Notes: generated by a model not told the origin, from the letters alone. 64,000 nt of DNA from Halalkalibacter alkalisediminis (GCF_028610705.1 NZ_JAQQWT010000012.1:33289-97288), one strand, 5' to 3'; counted from the first letter of the stretch, positions 26,305 to 37,887 are shown. Made by a program: numbers and translations.

Positions 26305-27684
26305 CTAATACAACTTCCCCTGACGATACAGCACCGTACACAATTTCATAACGGAATGAATAAAACAGTTCTGTCGTAATGAAAATGGATCTCCAAAATA
26401 CTGGGGCAGGATCGTATCCATCGTTGCCTTCATCTTATCAACAAGCAACTCAAATACTTCCTCTTCACTGTAAAACTGTGTTTCACGACCTTGTAGCCAT
26501 TCAAAATAAGAGACGATTACCCCTCCAGCATTGGCTAAAATGTCTGGAATGATGATAACACCTTTATCACTTAAGTATTGATCAGCTTCTCCTGTTACAG
26601 GTGCATTCGCACCTTCAATAATGATTCCAGCCTTAATCTGTTCCATGTTGTCCGGACGAATTTGGTCTTCTAATGCTGCTAATAACAATACATCCACATC
26701 AAGTTCCAATACATGATCACGTTCACGAACATCTGCTTTGATTCCAGATTCAGCTAATTGTTCTACTGTTGTAGGTAAATCTCCTCGGTTCTTTGATGTA
26801 AAATCAATTAACGCAGGAATGTCTAATCCGTCTGAATTATAAAGTAATACATTGCGATCACTAACAGCAACGACTTTATTTTGTAGGAGAGAACAAGCGA
26901 TGCGCTTCAAGTGCCGCCACCGAACCAACATTACCAAACCCTTGCACGGCAATCGTCAATGGTTTATTTGAATAACTTAATAATGTTTGAGCAAATTTGT
27001 TTTTAGTATTTGATAGAAAAGCTTGTTGTTCCTTTAAGAAGTCATGGAGCATATAACGAAATGTGAAGTACACTCCCTTACCTGTCGCATCTCTTCTTCC
27101 TAAAGAACCACCGTTGATTACACTTTTTCCCGTGAAGCTCCCTCTGTAAGGCTCTCCTGGACGGATGCTTTTATATTCTGCCATCATCCAGTCCATTTCT
27201 CGATCACCCGATCCCATATCAGGTGCCGGAATATCTTTATCAGGTCCTAATATATCACTAAAATAATGAACATACTTTTGACAAATAGCATTAATTTCTT
27301 TGGCTGAATGCTCCCGTGGCGTCACGACAATTCCACCTTTACCCCCACCAAAAGGCACATCATGCAGCGCGTTCTTTAGTGTCATTAACGCAGCGAGGTT
27401 CATCACTTCTTCCTCATTAACCGATCATGAAAACGGATACCACCTTTATAAGGACCGAGCGTATTATTATGCTGAACTCTGAAGGCAGGAATTCGCACGA
27501 CCTTGCCACTTTCCAAAGAAACTCGTAAAAAGGCCTTGTGTACTTTATTCGGGGTCGACAGAATCGCCACTAAAGAAGCAAACGCCTTTTCTCTTGTTTC
27601 ATCTTGTAGTTCAGGTAGAAATGAAGAATCCTCTAACAAAGCCTCTAATGATTCTTGTACAATCGCTCCCGTTTGACTAGCCAT
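26305..27684 (-). pseudogene. Glutamate dehydrogenase with two frameshifts
   Basis: Full-length NAD(P)-dependent glutamate dehydrogenase split over three frames. Piece 1 (27684 to about 27415) ends VQHNNTLGPYKGGIRFHD; piece 2 continues VNEEEVMNLAALMTLKNA, the catalytic region PFGGGKGGI, PAPDMGSGDREMDWM and the dinucleotide motif VQGFGNVGS; piece 3 from about 26890 has KVVAVSDRNV, EGANAPVTGEAD and ANAGGVIVSYFEW. Shift 1 lies near 27417 (GATCGGTTAATG seems to lack one base) and shift 2 near 26885. All catalytic blocks survive, so loss looks recent. Total span equals an intact 460-codon gene. It neighbours the glutamate synthase operon. Confidence 0.88.
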
Positions 27685-28023
27685 AAAAATAAAAACCTCC
27701 TATTTTTTTAGCTTGTGACTAAATATCAGCCTACTTATTTAATGATAAAAACTTCCGAACCTTATTTACTCACTGAGAACATCTACCCATTTATCTAATA
27801 AAGCAAACACTCTTTCCATAGATCTAAACATTAAAATACCGCTTTATATGCGAATTCCGTCAAACTCTTTATTGCTACATACACTCTTTCCAAGTATCTA
27901 CGTCTCTTTCATACAACATAAGCTTCTTTCACGTCAACCAGCCTTCATTTTGTAGATTAAACGACATTGCCTCACAAATGATTAGCATTATTGCTTTAAT
28001 AACGAACTCTTATAACCTAAAGA
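27685..28023. other. Intergenic stretch upstream of the broken gdh gene
   Basis: About 340 A+T-rich bases with GGAGG close to the gdh start. No ORF or clear repeat seen; promoter elements could not be fixed with confidence. Confidence 0.5.
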
Positions 28024-28048
28024 GAGTAGTCTCAAGTAGAGCCTACTC
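28024..28048 (-). terminator. Hairpin downstream of gltD
   Basis: GAGTAG-G-CTC / GAG-A-CTACTC on the minus strand with one internal mismatch and a five-base loop, about 23 bases past the gltD stop. The T run is poor (TCTTTAGG). Confidence 0.45.
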
Positions 28049-28070
28049 CTTTAATCTAAACGTTACAGTT

Positions 28071-29555
28071 CTAAGGTAATCTTGTCTCACCCATCAGAAA
28101 ACGATCACACTCTCTAGCAGCTTCTCGACCTTCGTTAATTGCCCAAACAATTAAACTTTGGCCACGACGCATATCCCCAGCGGCAAAAACACCTTCCACA
28201 TTCGTTTCATATTCCCCATATTCAGCTTTAACATTGGAACGTTCATCCGTTTCAACAGCAAGCTCCTTAATTAAGCCTTGTTCGGGACCGCTAAAACCAA
28301 TCGCAAGAAGGACGAGCTGAGCTGGCCAAACTTTTTCCGTACCCGGAATCTCTTTTCTCACTCTTCTCCCGTGATCATCCACACTCGTTTCAACATTGAT
28401 GGTATGAACCTCTTTCACATGACCATTCTCATCGCCAACAAACTTAGTCGTCATCACAGCATAGGCACGAGGATCTTCGCCAAATACTGCTGCCGCTTCT
28501 TTCTGACCATATTCGACGCGGTGAATGACCGGCCATTGTGGCCAAGGGTTATCGTCAGGTCTCGTATCGCCCTTTTTCTCGTAAATATCAAACTGCGTCA
28601 AGCTTTTACATTCATGGCGGACAGACGTAGCTAAGCAATCAGTCCCTGTATCACCGCCTCCGATGACGATGACATCTTTATCTTTTGCCGAGATATAATT
28701 GCCATCTTCTAAGCGTGAATCTAGTAAGCTTTTCGTATTCGCATGCAGAAAGTCCATTGCATAATGAATACCTTTTAACTCTCTACCTTCCACTTCCAAA
28801 TCCCGATGCTTCGCAGCCCCCCCGCAAAGAACGACTGAATCAAACTCGGAATGAAGCTTAGACGCAGAATAATCCTTTCCGACTTCCGTATTCGTCACAA
28901 ACGTAATGCCTTCTTCTTTCAAAAGATTCACACGACGTTCTACAACCGCGTACGGTAGCTTCATCTCAGGGATTCCATACGTTAAAAGACCACCAATACG
29001 ATCATGTCGCTCGAACACAGTAACGTTGTGCCCCGCTTTATTCAGCTGAGCGGCACAGGCAAGGCCGGCGGGGCCTGACCCGATTACCGCTACCTTTTTA
29101 TCTGTTCGGACTTCCGGAGGCTCAGGCTTCACCCACCCCTCCTTAAATCCTCTTTCAATAATTTCGAGCTCAATCGACCTAATCGCAACAGGTGGCTCAT
29201 TAATCCCGAGCACACAAGCCCCTTCGCACGGTGCCGGACAGGCCATCCCGGTGAACTCAGGGAAATTGTTCATTTTATGCTCACGCTTTAACGCTTCTTC
29301 CCACTGCCCTTGATACACTAAATCATTCCACTCGGGAATTAAGTGGTGGACGGGACAACCGGATGTCATCCCGTTTAACATCGCCCCTGTATGACAAGTT
29401 GGGATACCGCAGTCCATACAGCGAGCCCCTTGCTCCTGTAACACTTTTTCATCTAATGGTAATGTATAATTGTCCCAATCCTTCGTCCGTTCAGCAGGGT
29501 CACGCTCCGGACGCGTTCGACGCTCGAAATCAATAAATCCTGTTGGTTTTCCCAT
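28071..29555 (-). CDS. gltD: Glutamate synthase, small (beta) subunit
   Basis: 494-residue NADPH-oxidising subunit that passes electrons through FAD and iron-sulfur clusters to GltB. N-terminal cysteine-rich region ([33 protein letters not shown]) holds the 4Fe-4S ligands; [19 protein letters not shown] near 158 is the FAD Rossmann motif; [19 protein letters not shown] near 297 the NADPH motif; [19 protein letters not shown] the C-terminal FAD motif. I choose ATG 29555 because GGATGGAGG lies nine bases before it; the GTG at 29564 sits in that site. Follows gltB directly. Confidence 0.96.
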   Translation of the reverse strand: MGKPTGFIDFERRTRPERDPAERTKDWDNYTLPLDEKVLQEQGARCMDCGIPTCHTGAMLNGMTSGCPVHHLIPEWNDLVYQGQWEEALKREHKMNNFPEFTGMACPAPCEGACVLGINEPPVAIRSIELEIIERGFKEGWVKPEPPEVRTDKKVAVIGSGPAGLACAAQLNKAGHNVTVFERHDRIGGLLTYGIPEMKLPYAVVERRVNLLKEEGITFVTNTEVGKDYSASKLHSEFDSVVLCGGAAKHRDLEVEGRELKGIHYAMDFLHANTKSLLDSRLEDGNYISAKDKDVIVIGGGDTGTDCLATSVRHECKSLTQFDIYEKKGDTRPDDNPWPQWPVIHRVEYGQKEAAAVFGEDPRAYAVMTTKFVGDENGHVKEVHTINVETSVDDHGRRVRKEIPGTEKVWPAQLVLLAIGFSGPEQGLIKELAVETDERSNVKAEYGEYETNVEGVFAAGDMRRGQSLIVWAINEGREAARECDRFLMGETRLP

Positions 29556-29560
29556 TGTCG

Positions 29561-32500
29561 TCACCCTCCATCCTTCATGGCATTCACAGCTTTTTTACTG
29601 TCCTCAAATGCCACAAGTGCTGCTTTATGTTTTTCTAATCCACTGGCCGTGTAGTGCTTAATTCGCTCTTGCATTTCTAAATAATCTTTAGGAATGACTC
29701 GGACGAACCGAGTTTTCATTTCTTCCCAGTTTTCAAGGACCCGTTTCCCGTAGCGACTATCCGTGTAATGGACATGTTTGGTAATCATATCATAAACGCT
29801 TGTAAGCTCATCTTCGTCCTCAACCTTTCCAAGTAGAACCTGCCCCATATTGCATTTTGTTTGAAAGCGTTTGGATTCATCCAGTACATAGGCCACGCCA
29901 CCAGACATCCCTGCAGCGAAGTTTTTCCCGGTACTTCCTAGAACAACAACCTTTCCACCTGTCATGTATTCACAACCATGATCGCCAACCCCTTCGACAA
30001 CGACATTGACTCCACTGTTTCTCACACAAAAACGTTCTCCCGCAATGCCGTTCACATAGGCTTCACCTGCGGTTGCCCCGTAAAAGGCTACATTTCCAAT
30101 AATGATGTTTTCCTCAGGGATAAAAGAACTTCTCCTCGAAGGATGTACGATCATTTTTCCTCCTGATAACCCTTTTCCGATAAAGTCATTGGCATCACCA
30201 ATTAATCTCATCGTTAATCCTGGTGGGATGAAGGCACCAAAGCTTTGTCCAGCAGATCCTTTAAACGTGAGTTGAATCGTGTCTTCAGCGAGTCCATTTG
30301 CCCCATATCGTTTTGTGATTTCACTTCCAAGAATCGTTCCAGCCACCCGGTTTATATTTCGAATGGATAACGTCGCTTCTACAGGTTCTCCCTTTTCAAG
30401 GGCTTCTTTACATAGCGGGATTAGCTCTTGAGAATCCAACGTTTTATCTAGCCCATGAACTTGCTCAACCGTCGCATATCGACTTACACTCTTTGGTACA
30501 TCGGGCTGATAAAGCAATTCAGATAAATCAATTCCTTTTGTTTTCCAATGAGTAATGGCTTGATTCGCTTCTAATACATCGGTTCTTCCAACCATTTCAT
30601 TGATCGTGTGGAAACCAAGTTCTGCCATTAATTCTCGCACTTCTTTTGCGATAAAACGCATAAAGTTTGCGACATGCTCTGCTTGACCTGGGAATTTTTT
30701 TCGAAGCTCTGGGTTTTGCGTTGCTACACCAACAGGACAAGTGTCAAGGTGACAAACTCTCATTAAAATACAACCTAAAACCACTAATGGTGCTGTTGAA
30801 AAACCATATTCTTCAGCCCCAAGTAAAGTTGCAATCACGACATCTCGACCCGTCATCATTTTCCCGTCTGTCTCAACGACAATTCGGTCACGCAACCGGT
30901 TTAATAGCAACGTTTGGTGGGTTTCCGCCAGCCCAATTTCCCATGGTAGCCCGGCATGCTTTAAGCTCGTTCTCGGAGCTGCACCTGTTCCTCCATCGTA
31001 GCCACTGATCAAAACGAGATCCGCTCTTCCTTTTGCGACACCTGCTGCAATCGTTCCAACTCCGACTTCTGATACGAGTTTGACGCTAATTCTCGCAGCT
31101 GGATTAGCATTCTTTAGATTGTGAATCAATTCAGCCAAATCCTCGATCGAGTAAATATCATGATGAGGAGGGGGGGATATCAATCCAACACCTGGTGTTG
31201 AGCCTCTCACTTCGGCAATCCATGGATATACTTTCTTTCCTGGGAGATGACCACCTTCCCCAGGTTTAGCTCCTTGTGCCACTTTAATCTGAATTTCATC
31301 GGCGTTCACTAGGTAATGACTATTCACACCAAATCGACCGGATGCGACTTGTTTAATCGCACTGCGCCTTAGATCCCCATTGGCATCAGGTGTAAACCGA
31401 GCTGGATTTTCTCCACCTTCACCGGAGTTACTTCTTCCGCCAATGCGGTTCATCGCAATCGCAAGTGCCTCATGTGCTTCACTACTAATCGAGCCATACG
31501 ACATCGCACCAGTTTTAAATCGTTTGCAAATCGATTCGACGGATTCCACTTCATTTAACGGGATCGGCTCTCTTTTCTTAAACGATAATAAGCCTCGAAT
31601 CGACTGTAAGTTCTGATCTGTATTTGTTAACAAATTCGAATATTCTTTGAACAGTTTGTAATTATTTGAACGACAGGCTTGCTGTAACAAATGAATCGTT
31701 TTCGGATTATATTGATGATCCTCTCCGTTTTGACGCCACTGAAAATCATCACCTGATTCTAGTGAATCCTCTGAACCTCTTGCATCAACAAACGCTCGCT
31801 TATGCCTTAGCATCACTTCCTCAGCGATAATATCTAAGCCTATTCCACCAATCCTTGATGCCGTTTCTGTAAAGTATTGATTGATCACATCCTGATTAAT
31901 GCCAATCGCCTCAAAAATTTGAGCTCCACGGTAGCTTTGAATCGTTGAAATCCCCATCTTTGATAACACTTTTACAATGCCATCTGTGGCTGCTTTTATA
32001 TAAATCTTTACGGCTTCCTCAAATTCAATATTACGTAAGTCTTTGTTTTCAATTAATCCTCGTAAAGTTTCAAACGCTAGATACGGATTAATCGCTTCTG
32101 CTCCGAATCCTAATAACGCAGCGAAATGATGGACTTCTCTCGGTTCAGCTGATTCCACGATTATACTCACCTGCGCACGTGTCCCTTCACGAATCAGGTG
32201 ATGATGCAATCCTGAAACAGCGAGCAAAGCTGGCACGCTAGCCGACTTTCTGTCTACTCCCCGATCTGATAAAACGAGCAACGTGACTCCGTCTTTAATG
32301 GCCTTTTCTGCCTTGTCAAAAAGCTCGTCTAAGTGAGCAGCCAATTCAGGTGCCTTTTCAATCGGAAAGAGAAGCGATAACGTTTCACTCTTAAAATCAG
32401 TTTGATAGAGCTTTGCTAATTGATGATCACTTAATAACGGTGTCGCAATCTGAATTTGCTGACAACTAGCTGGTTCTGGATGAACGAGATTTTTTTCAGG

Positions 32501-34153
32501 TCCGATCGTTGTTTGAATCGACGTGACGACCTTTTCTCGAATCGCATCAATCGGTGGATTGGTCACTTGAGCAAACAGCTGCTTGAAATAGTTATATAAA
32601 AGTTGTGGTTTTTTTGATAACACCGCAAGTGGCGAATCGTACCCCATCGAGCCCACAGGATCTTGCTTATCCGTCACCATTGGCTTCATGATTTTATTTA
32701 ACTCTTCATTTGTATACCCAAAAGCAAGCTGTAGTTTCAGCCGATCTTCTGTGTTTAAGGGTTCAGTCTGATTGCTTGCTTCTGGCAACTGATCTAAGTG
32801 AAGCAAATGATCAGCTAACCACTCTTGATAAGGCTTATCCTTGGCGATTTGCCGCTTAATCTCGTCATCAGGAATAATTTTCCCCTTTTCTAAATCAACC
32901 AACAGCATTTTCCCTGGGTGAAGTCGTTCCTTATACTCAATATCCTCCGCAAAAATTTCCAACGCCCCAACTTCAGAACCCAAAACAATCATGCCATCTT
33001 TCGTAACATAGTATCTCGCTGGTCTAAGACCATTTCGATCGAGACAGGCCCCAATTTGTTTTCCATCTGTAAACACAACCGCAGCCGGACCATCCCACGG
33101 CTCCATTAAACAGCTGTGATACTCGTAAAAAGCTCTCTTCTCTTCGTCCATCGTTTCATCATTGACCCACGGTTCAGGAATCATCATCATCGCTGTATGG
33201 GCAAGTGATCGGCCGGAAAGATGAAGAAATTCAAAGCAATTGTCAAACATCGAGGAATCACTGCCATTCGTATCAATAACCGGAAATAATTTAGCTTGAT
33301 CAACATCTTCAAACAGTTCCGATTTACACAGCCCTTCACGCGCTTGCATCCATTTTACATTCCCTTTGATTGTGTTAAATTCTCCATTATGTATCGTATA
33401 TCGATTAGGATGCGATCTCTCCCAGCTCGGAAATGTATTTGTACTAAAACGCGAGTGCACAAGCGCTAAGGCTGATTTGAAATAACGATTATTCAAATCA
33501 AGATAAAACGAGTCAAGTTGCTCCGGAATAAGCATGCCTTTATAAACAATAATTCTTGTTGATAAACTACAAATATACAAACCTTCTTGATGTTCCTGAT
33601 CCGCTGCTTGTGCCTCATTTTCTAGTCGCTTGCGAATCACATATAATTTTCGTTCAAATGCGTCCTGGTCTGTTATGTCACTTGACGGGGCAATAAACAT
33701 TTGGCGAATAAAAGGCTTTGACTTCTTAGCCATATCCCCCACAAAAGAATCATTAGTAGGCACTGTCCGCCAACCGAGAAAGACCTGTCCCTCGTCTTTA
33801 ATGATGTCTTGGACTTGTTTTTGTGTTTGTTTCCTTATTTCAGGATCCTGAGGCAAAAAGACCATCCCAATCCCATATCCCCCTTCTTCCGGGAGCGTAA
33901 TATTGTCCTTGTCACATTGCTTTTCAAAAAATGCATGAGGAATTTGTGTTAAAATCCCCGCTCCATCCCCCGTACTTGTATCGGCCGATTGACCTCCGCG
34001 ATGCTCTAAATTACATAAAATCGTAATGGCATTTTCGACAATTTCGTGTGACTTTTCCCCATTAATATTGGCCACCATTCCAATCCCACAAGCTTCATGC
34101 TCAAAGTCAGGACGATACAAACCTTGTGCAACTGGATAACTTTGCTTATTCAT
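29561..34153 (-). CDS. gltB: Glutamate synthase, large (alpha) subunit
   Basis: 1530 residues, normal length. N-terminal type II glutamine amidotransferase with the nucleophile Cys in [10 protein letters not shown] (C22; a short propeptide is removed in the family), then central domain, the FMN-binding synthase barrel ([38 protein letters not shown] [19 protein letters not shown], 3Fe-4S cysteines in [20 protein letters not shown]) and the C-terminal beta-helix rich in glycine. Makes two glutamates from glutamine and 2-oxoglutarate together with GltD. Start follows AAGAGGGGATG. No GltC-type regulator is adjacent in this window. Confidence 0.97.
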   Translation of the reverse strand: MNKQSYPVAQGLYRPDFEHEACGIGMVANINGEKSHEIVENAITILCNLEHRGGQSADTSTGDGAGILTQIPHAFFEKQCDKDNITLPEEGGYGIGMVFLPQDPEIRKQTQKQVQDIIKDEGQVFLGWRTVPTNDSFVGDMAKKSKPFIRQMFIAPSSDITDQDAFERKLYVIRKRLENEAQAADQEHQEGLYICSLSTRIIVYKGMLIPEQLDSFYLDLNNRYFKSALALVHSRFSTNTFPSWERSHPNRYTIHNGEFNTIKGNVKWMQAREGLCKSELFEDVDQAKLFPVIDTNGSDSSMFDNCFEFLHLSGRSLAHTAMMMIPEPWVNDETMDEEKRAFYEYHSCLMEPWDGPAAVVFTDGKQIGACLDRNGLRPARYYVTKDGMIVLGSEVGALEIFAEDIEYKERLHPGKMLLVDLEKGKIIPDDEIKRQIAKDKPYQEWLADHLLHLDQLPEASNQTEPLNTEDRLKLQLAFGYTNEELNKIMKPMVTDKQDPVGSMGYDSPLAVLSKKPQLLYNYFKQLFAQVTNPPIDAIREKVVTSIQTTIGPEKNLVHPEPASCQQIQIATPLLSDHQLAKLYQTDFKSETLSLLFPIEKAPELAAHLDELFDKAEKAIKDGVTLLVLSDRGVDRKSASVPALLAVSGLHHHLIREGTRAQVSIIVESAEPREVHHFAALLGFGAEAINPYLAFETLRGLIENKDLRNIEFEEAVKIYIKAATDGIVKVLSKMGISTIQSYRGAQIFEAIGINQDVINQYFTETASRIGGIGLDIIAEEVMLRHKRAFVDARGSEDSLESGDDFQWRQNGEDHQYNPKTIHLLQQACRSNNYKLFKEYSNLLTNTDQNLQSIRGLLSFKKREPIPLNEVESVESICKRFKTGAMSYGSISSEAHEALAIAMNRIGGRSNSGEGGENPARFTPDANGDLRRSAIKQVASGRFGVNSHYLVNADEIQIKVAQGAKPGEGGHLPGKKVYPWIAEVRGSTPGVGLISPPPHHDIYSIEDLAELIHNLKNANPAARISVKLVSEVGVGTIAAGVAKGRADLVLISGYDGGTGAAPRTSLKHAGLPWEIGLAETHQTLLLNRLRDRIVVETDGKMMTGRDVVIATLLGAEEYGFSTAPLVVLGCILMRVCHLDTCPVGVATQNPELRKKFPGQAEHVANFMRFIAKEVRELMAELGFHTINEMVGRTDVLEANQAITHWKTKGIDLSELLYQPDVPKSVSRYATVEQVHGLDKTLDSQELIPLCKEALEKGEPVEATLSIRNINRVAGTILGSEITKRYGANGLAEDTIQLTFKGSAGQSFGAFIPPGLTMRLIGDANDFIGKGLSGGKMIVHPSRRSSFIPEENIIIGNVAFYGATAGEAYVNGIAGERFCVRNSGVNVVVEGVGDHGCEYMTGGKVVVLGSTGKNFAAGMSGGVAYVLDESKRFQTKCNMGQVLLGKVEDEDELTSVYDMITKHVHYTDSRYGKRVLENWEEMKTRFVRVIPKDYLEMQERIKHYTASGLEKHKAALVAFEDSKKAVNAMKDGG

Positions 34154-34385
34154 GACAACATCCCCTCTTAATAGTATAAGTTCATGTTCGAGGCCACGCG
34201 CCTACTCGCTTTTTCCCTAAGGAAAACATTCACTCTACCAACAGTTTCAACATCTGCTTACCATTTAATACAAACATTGCCTTTGGAATCTAAACAAACA
34301 AAATAACGGTCATCTATAACATATATTCCTGAAGATGAGGAAAAAGTAATTTTATTCGAATCATGAAAGACACAAGGAGGTGTTT

Positions 34386-34595
34386 ATGTTGAAAAAAAAC
34401 TGGTCTGTGTTATTAGGCGAAGAAATCGTTGAAGAATACAAAATTCCTTTTAAAGGCATTATTGTAGAGTCTGAAGGAAAACCCAACGAAAATGAAATTA
34501 ATGCTTATTTAAAGGAACATTATTTTCCTGAAAAAGAAGATGTTTTTTATGAGCTGATTACAAATATTTCTGAGATTCAAATCGAATCCAACTAA
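34386..34595 (+). CDS. Small conserved hypothetical protein
   Basis: 69 residues, acidic, beginning MLKKNWSVLLGEEIVEEY. The start at 34386 is chosen because AAGGAGG precedes it by six bases (the GTG at 34380 lies in that site). No transmembrane segment or cysteine. I do not recognise a family; the composition suggests a small soluble alpha/beta domain. Divergent from gltB. Confidence 0.6.
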   Translation: MLKKNWSVLLGEEIVEEYKIPFKGIIVESEGKPNENEINAYLKEHYFPEKEDVFYELITNISEIQIESN

Positions 34596-35009
34596 TACAG
34601 TTATAACTCGAACATTAATCCCTTTAAAGATCGTGAAGTGAAATTTGAAGGGATTATTTCTTAAGTGGAAGTTAAAAACTTAAGGCAAGCGGACATAGGT
34701 TCCTCTATTTGAGTTGAAAACGTCTTTTTTCTAAAAATTCGGACAAGAGTTCCCCTATTTTGTTAAAAAACAGTCCAAACAACTATAACTTTTAGCAAGT
34801 AGCGGAATCCATGTCCGATTAAGTTCTTCAAAATGATGGTTTCATGTAAATAAGGACTTCCATGTCCGCACAGTATGTAAAAACCAAAAACACACGCCCC
34901 TTCTCCTAAACTCCTGCCTATTTTCTCTAATAGATAGGCACTTGCCCACCCACTTCTCTCCTTTTTACATAGATATATAGTGTAGTTACTCAAAAAGGAG
35001 GAATTCTTC
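34596..35009. other. Intergenic stretch with repeats
   Basis: Contains the palindromic repeat element (34689-34869) and the conserved 5-prime flank of the decayed YjcZ-type gene. No intact ORF. Confidence 0.6.
34689..34869. repeat. Palindromic cluster of a dispersed ~22-bp repeat
   Basis: Two direct units GCGGACATAGGTTCCTCTAT (34689) and TCGGACAAGAGTTCCCCTAT (34739) are followed by two inverted units GCGGAATCCATGTCCGA (34802) and GGACTTCCATGTCCGC (about 34854). Another copy, GCGGACATGAGTTCCCCTAT, is at 46587. The outer units could form a long hairpin. No coding content; nature unknown (possibly a non-autonomous miniature element or bcr-like repeat). Confidence 0.65.
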
Positions 35010-35095
35010 AGGAGTCACGTAACTGGAAGCAGCTTTACCTTAATCGTTGGTTATTTATCCTACTCGTAAATGTAGGATCCGCATATACTTGCTAA
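35010..35095 (+). pseudogene. Decayed copy of the YjcZ-type gene
   Basis: The sequence parallels 22753-22839 base by base: the ribosome site AAAAAGGAGGAATTCTTCA is identical, but ATG has become AGG, and a frame change follows the seventeenth codon or so, giving stops. The promoter-proximal box (CATAGATATA against CATAGGTATA) and the terminator stem are kept. So the expression signals outlived the coding region. Confidence 0.75.
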
Positions 35096-35106
35096 TAAAA
35101 AAGAAC

Positions 35107-35130
35107 GGCAAGAGACTTCGGTCTCTTGCC
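35107..35130 (+). terminator. Terminator behind the decayed YjcZ-type copy
   Basis: Stem GGCAAGAGAC / GTCTCTTGCC, loop TTCG. Same stem as 22850-22873, only the loop differs. Confidence 0.7.
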
Positions 35131-35216
35131 TTGTTAACTATTTAACTGTAATAATAATTATTAAAAAAAAGTGCCAGATCCCTCTATTTGATTGGGCACT
35201 CTCCCTTGAGAAGTCA

Positions 35217-36701
35217 CTACTGACTAGTCCTTCCCTTCACTTTTTCCTTGATCTCTTGAATAATCCTCATTTTGTTATCCCAGCATTTTTGACTTAGATC
35301 CACTGGATATTCTTCAGGATTGAGCGTACGCTGATATTCATCCCAAAGTAGATTAAGATTTTCCGCAACAAATGCCTGTATCGTAAAAATGTCCGGATTT
35401 TCATACACAAGCTCCCCATTCACAAAAATCTCTTCATGAAGGCTTCTCGCCTCAAAATCGGTCACATACTTGCTAATAAAGGTGTGAGTCGGATGAAACA
35501 TCTTTAAGCGCCCTTCCTTTTGTGGATCCTCTTCTTGCAGAGCGATATAATCTCCTTCTGATTTGTGAGTAAGAGTGTTCACAATTCTGTACAGTTTTTT
35601 CATGCCTGGTGTCGAAACTTTCTCCGGATTAGAAGAGATTTTAATTGTGTCTACCATCTTGCCATGCTCATCTTCTATCGCGACAATTTTATACACTGCT
35701 CCAAGTGCCGGCTGATCAAAAGCCGTAATCAACTTCGTCCCAATCCCCCAAATGTCAATTTGGGCTCCTTGTGCTTTTAAACTAAGAATCGTATCCTCAT
35801 CTAAATCACTTGAGGCGACGATCTGTGTGGACGTAAACCCGGATTGGTCGAGCATTTGCCTCGTTTTTTTAGACAAATAAGCCATATCTCCACCATCTAA
35901 CCGAATTCCCGTGAACTCTATCTTTCCTTCAAACTCTTTGGCTACTTGAATCGCAGCCGGAACTCCTGAACGTAGAACATCATACGTATCCACAAGAGGG
36001 ATAAAGACTTTATTCTTACGTCTTGCACAGCTCTCTGCGTATTTTTTCATCGCAATATAATCGTTTTTATACACTTGAATCATCGAATGAGCATGGGTAC
36101 CTGAAATAGGTATACCAAATTTTTTGCCTGCACGTACATTACTCGTTGAGTCAAGTCCCGCAATGAAGGCTGCTCTTGTTCCCCAAATAGCCGCATCCAT
36201 CTCCTGTGCACGACGAGTTCCAAATTCCAACGCTTTTTGGTTGCCTATGACCTGTTTGATTCTAGAAGCCTTAGTGGCAATCAGCGTTTGATAATTGACA
36301 ATATTTAAGAGAGCCGTTTCAAGTAATTGAGCCTCTGCTAGAGTAGATTCCACTTGAAGAATGGGCTCATTCCCAAAAACTAATTCTCCTTCTTTCATTG
36401 AACGAATGGTTCCTGTAAATTTAATTTCCTTTAAGTAATCTAAGAATTCCTCTTCATATCCAACAACATTCCGTAAATAATCAATGTCACTCTCGGTAAA
36501 ACGAAATGCTTTCACAAATTCAATCACTTTCTCCAATCCAGCAAACACACCATAGCCATTGCCAAATGGAAGCTTTCTAAAATACAACTCAAATACAGCT
36601 TTGCGGTAATGCATCTTGTCGTGCCAATATGTTTCTGTCATATTGATTTGATAAGCATCGGTATGTAAAGCTAAGCTGTCATCTTCGTATTTATTGCTCA
36701 T
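35217..36701 (-). CDS. pncB: Nicotinate phosphoribosyltransferase
   Basis: 494 residues, length of the Bacillus enzyme. Makes nicotinate mononucleotide from nicotinate and PRPP with ATP hydrolysis, for NAD salvage. Visible blocks: LHTDAYQINMTETYW near 12, EFGTRRAQEMDAAIWGTRAAF near 157 (the conserved RRAQ-A stretch), SNVRAGKKFGIPISGTHAHSM near 186 with the phospho-acceptor His of GTHAHS, GIRLDGGDMAYLS near 265. AGGAGG seven bases before the ATG. Stand-alone gene. Confidence 0.95.
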   Translation of the reverse strand: MSNKYEDDSLALHTDAYQINMTETYWHDKMHYRKAVFELYFRKLPFGNGYGVFAGLEKVIEFVKAFRFTESDIDYLRNVVGYEEEFLDYLKEIKFTGTIRSMKEGELVFGNEPILQVESTLAEAQLLETALLNIVNYQTLIATKASRIKQVIGNQKALEFGTRRAQEMDAAIWGTRAAFIAGLDSTSNVRAGKKFGIPISGTHAHSMIQVYKNDYIAMKKYAESCARRKNKVFIPLVDTYDVLRSGVPAAIQVAKEFEGKIEFTGIRLDGGDMAYLSKKTRQMLDQSGFTSTQIVASSDLDEDTILSLKAQGAQIDIWGIGTKLITAFDQPALGAVYKIVAIEDEHGKMVDTIKISSNPEKVSTPGMKKLYRIVNTLTHKSEGDYIALQEEDPQKEGRLKMFHPTHTFISKYVTDFEARSLHEEIFVNGELVYENPDIFTIQAFVAENLNLLWDEYQRTLNPEEYPVDLSQKCWDNKMRIIQEIKEKVKGRTSQ

Positions 36702-36853
36702 TAAGTAACCTCCTCATAACGCTATCTTCTCAGTATTTCCTTAATTGAAGAAACTAAAAAGAAAAGCTTTTCTCATATTAAAACTTTCAATCATGGCGTC
36801 ATCATATTAAAATAACTATAAAGCGTGACAACAACGTAAACAAGGAGAATGAC

Positions 36854-37336
36854 ATGAAAAAAGGGAAAACGAACGCCATGCGAATACTCGATAAAGCAAA
36901 AGTCGCATATGAAATGATGTCCTACCAGGCCGATGATGGGAAAATCGATGGCCTATCAGTTGCAGCAAAAATCGGTAAGAATGTTGATATGGTTTATAAA
37001 ACATTGGTGTCTCAAGGTTCAAGCAAAACATACTACGTTTTTGTCATCCCAGTTGAAGCAGAACTTGACTTAAAGAAGGCAGCGAAAGCAGTAGATGAAA
37101 AGAAAATTGAAATGATTCCCGTAAAAGACATCACGAAAATAACCGGTTATGTACGAGGTGGATGTTCACCAATTGGTATGAAGAAATCATTCTCTACGAT
37201 CATCGACCAACAAGCCGAGTTACTTCATACAATTATTGTCAGTAGCGGCATGATAGGCATGCAAATGGAATTAAAAGTCGATACGTTGCTTTCTATTACA
37301 AAAGGGCGATTGGCTGAATTAGTGAAAAGTCAGTAA
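36854..37336 (+). CDS. ybaK: Cys-tRNA(Pro)/Cys-tRNA(Cys) deacylase YbaK/EbsC
   Basis: 160-residue YbaK-type editing domain. MRILDKAKVAYEMMSYQAD opens the fold; VYKTLVSQGSSKTYYVFVIP contains the conserved KTL lysine, and GYVRGGCSPIGMKKSFSTIID is the GG-SP-G signature of the substrate pocket. Hydrolyses mischarged Cys-tRNA(Pro) in trans. AAGGAG precedes the ATG. Divergent from pncB. Confidence 0.92.
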   Translation: MKKGKTNAMRILDKAKVAYEMMSYQADDGKIDGLSVAAKIGKNVDMVYKTLVSQGSSKTYYVFVIPVEAELDLKKAAKAVDEKKIEMIPVKDITKITGYVRGGCSPIGMKKSFSTIIDQQAELLHTIIVSSGMIGMQMELKVDTLLSITKGRLAELVKSQ

Positions 37337-37545
37337 CCTTAGTTCTACGAAAGTCAACTATTGATCATAAGACAATAACTCTTCTCTACCTAATGTAGAT
37401 TAATAGGCTCGAACCTATGGTATTGAAATGGGATTTTTATAAATTGCTGTAATTTGCCTATGGTATTAGTAGCGCATATATATTAACATAGATGTATGTG
37501 TTCTACATAAATCAGCAAGATGCGCATTATTAGGAGAGTAAAATA

Positions 37546-37698
37546 ATGAAGAAGGAAGAAATCCTATCGTTAATTGAATTAAAACGAGAACAATTATATT
37601 TTTACGTAGAGAATTTCGGTATGGTATCCAAAGAAGCGCTAAAATGTAGTGAAGAATTAGATATCTTTATCATTACATACCAAAAATTAAGAGATTAA
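37546..37698 (+). CDS. Spo0E-like aspartyl-phosphate phosphatase
   Basis: 50 residues forming two helices, with the Spo0E-family signature CSEELDIFIITYQKLR near the C-terminus (consensus S-EELD-LI-Y). Family members dephosphorylate Spo0A~P and delay sporulation. AGGAG before the ATG. Monocistronic. Confidence 0.88.
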   Translation: MKKEEILSLIELKREQLYFYVENFGMVSKEALKCSEELDIFIITYQKLRD

Positions 37699-37749
37699 AG
37701 ACAAATAAGCCATCCCTTGAAAGAGGATGACTTTAAAGAAATCGGAAAC

Positions 37750-37887
37750 CTACACATCCGAGGAATCGTCATAATCGTAACGAAACCCATCACTCTGTGC
37801 TATTTTTTTACTATCACGTTTTTCCTTTTGACCACCTTGAGCAGGTTGTGCAGCTGGTGATCTACGCTGTTTTTGATCTTTATTCAA
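37750..37887 (-). CDS. Small charged hypothetical protein
   Basis: 45 residues, TTG start at 37887 after AGGGGG. Basic, glutamine-rich N-terminal half (NKDQKQRRSPAAQPAQGGQ) and acidic end FRYDYDDSSDV. No hydrophobic segment; looks like a disordered small protein such as those found in spores, but I do not recognise it. It lies between spo0E-like and Toprim genes. Confidence 0.5.
   Translation of the reverse strand: MNKDQKQRRSPAAQPAQGGQKEKRDSKKIAQSDGFRYDYDDSSDV

Noticed and set aside
34763..34993. Minus-strand ORF over the palindromic repeat
   Set aside because: It simply reads through the repeat units and the YjcZ flank; no ribosome site.
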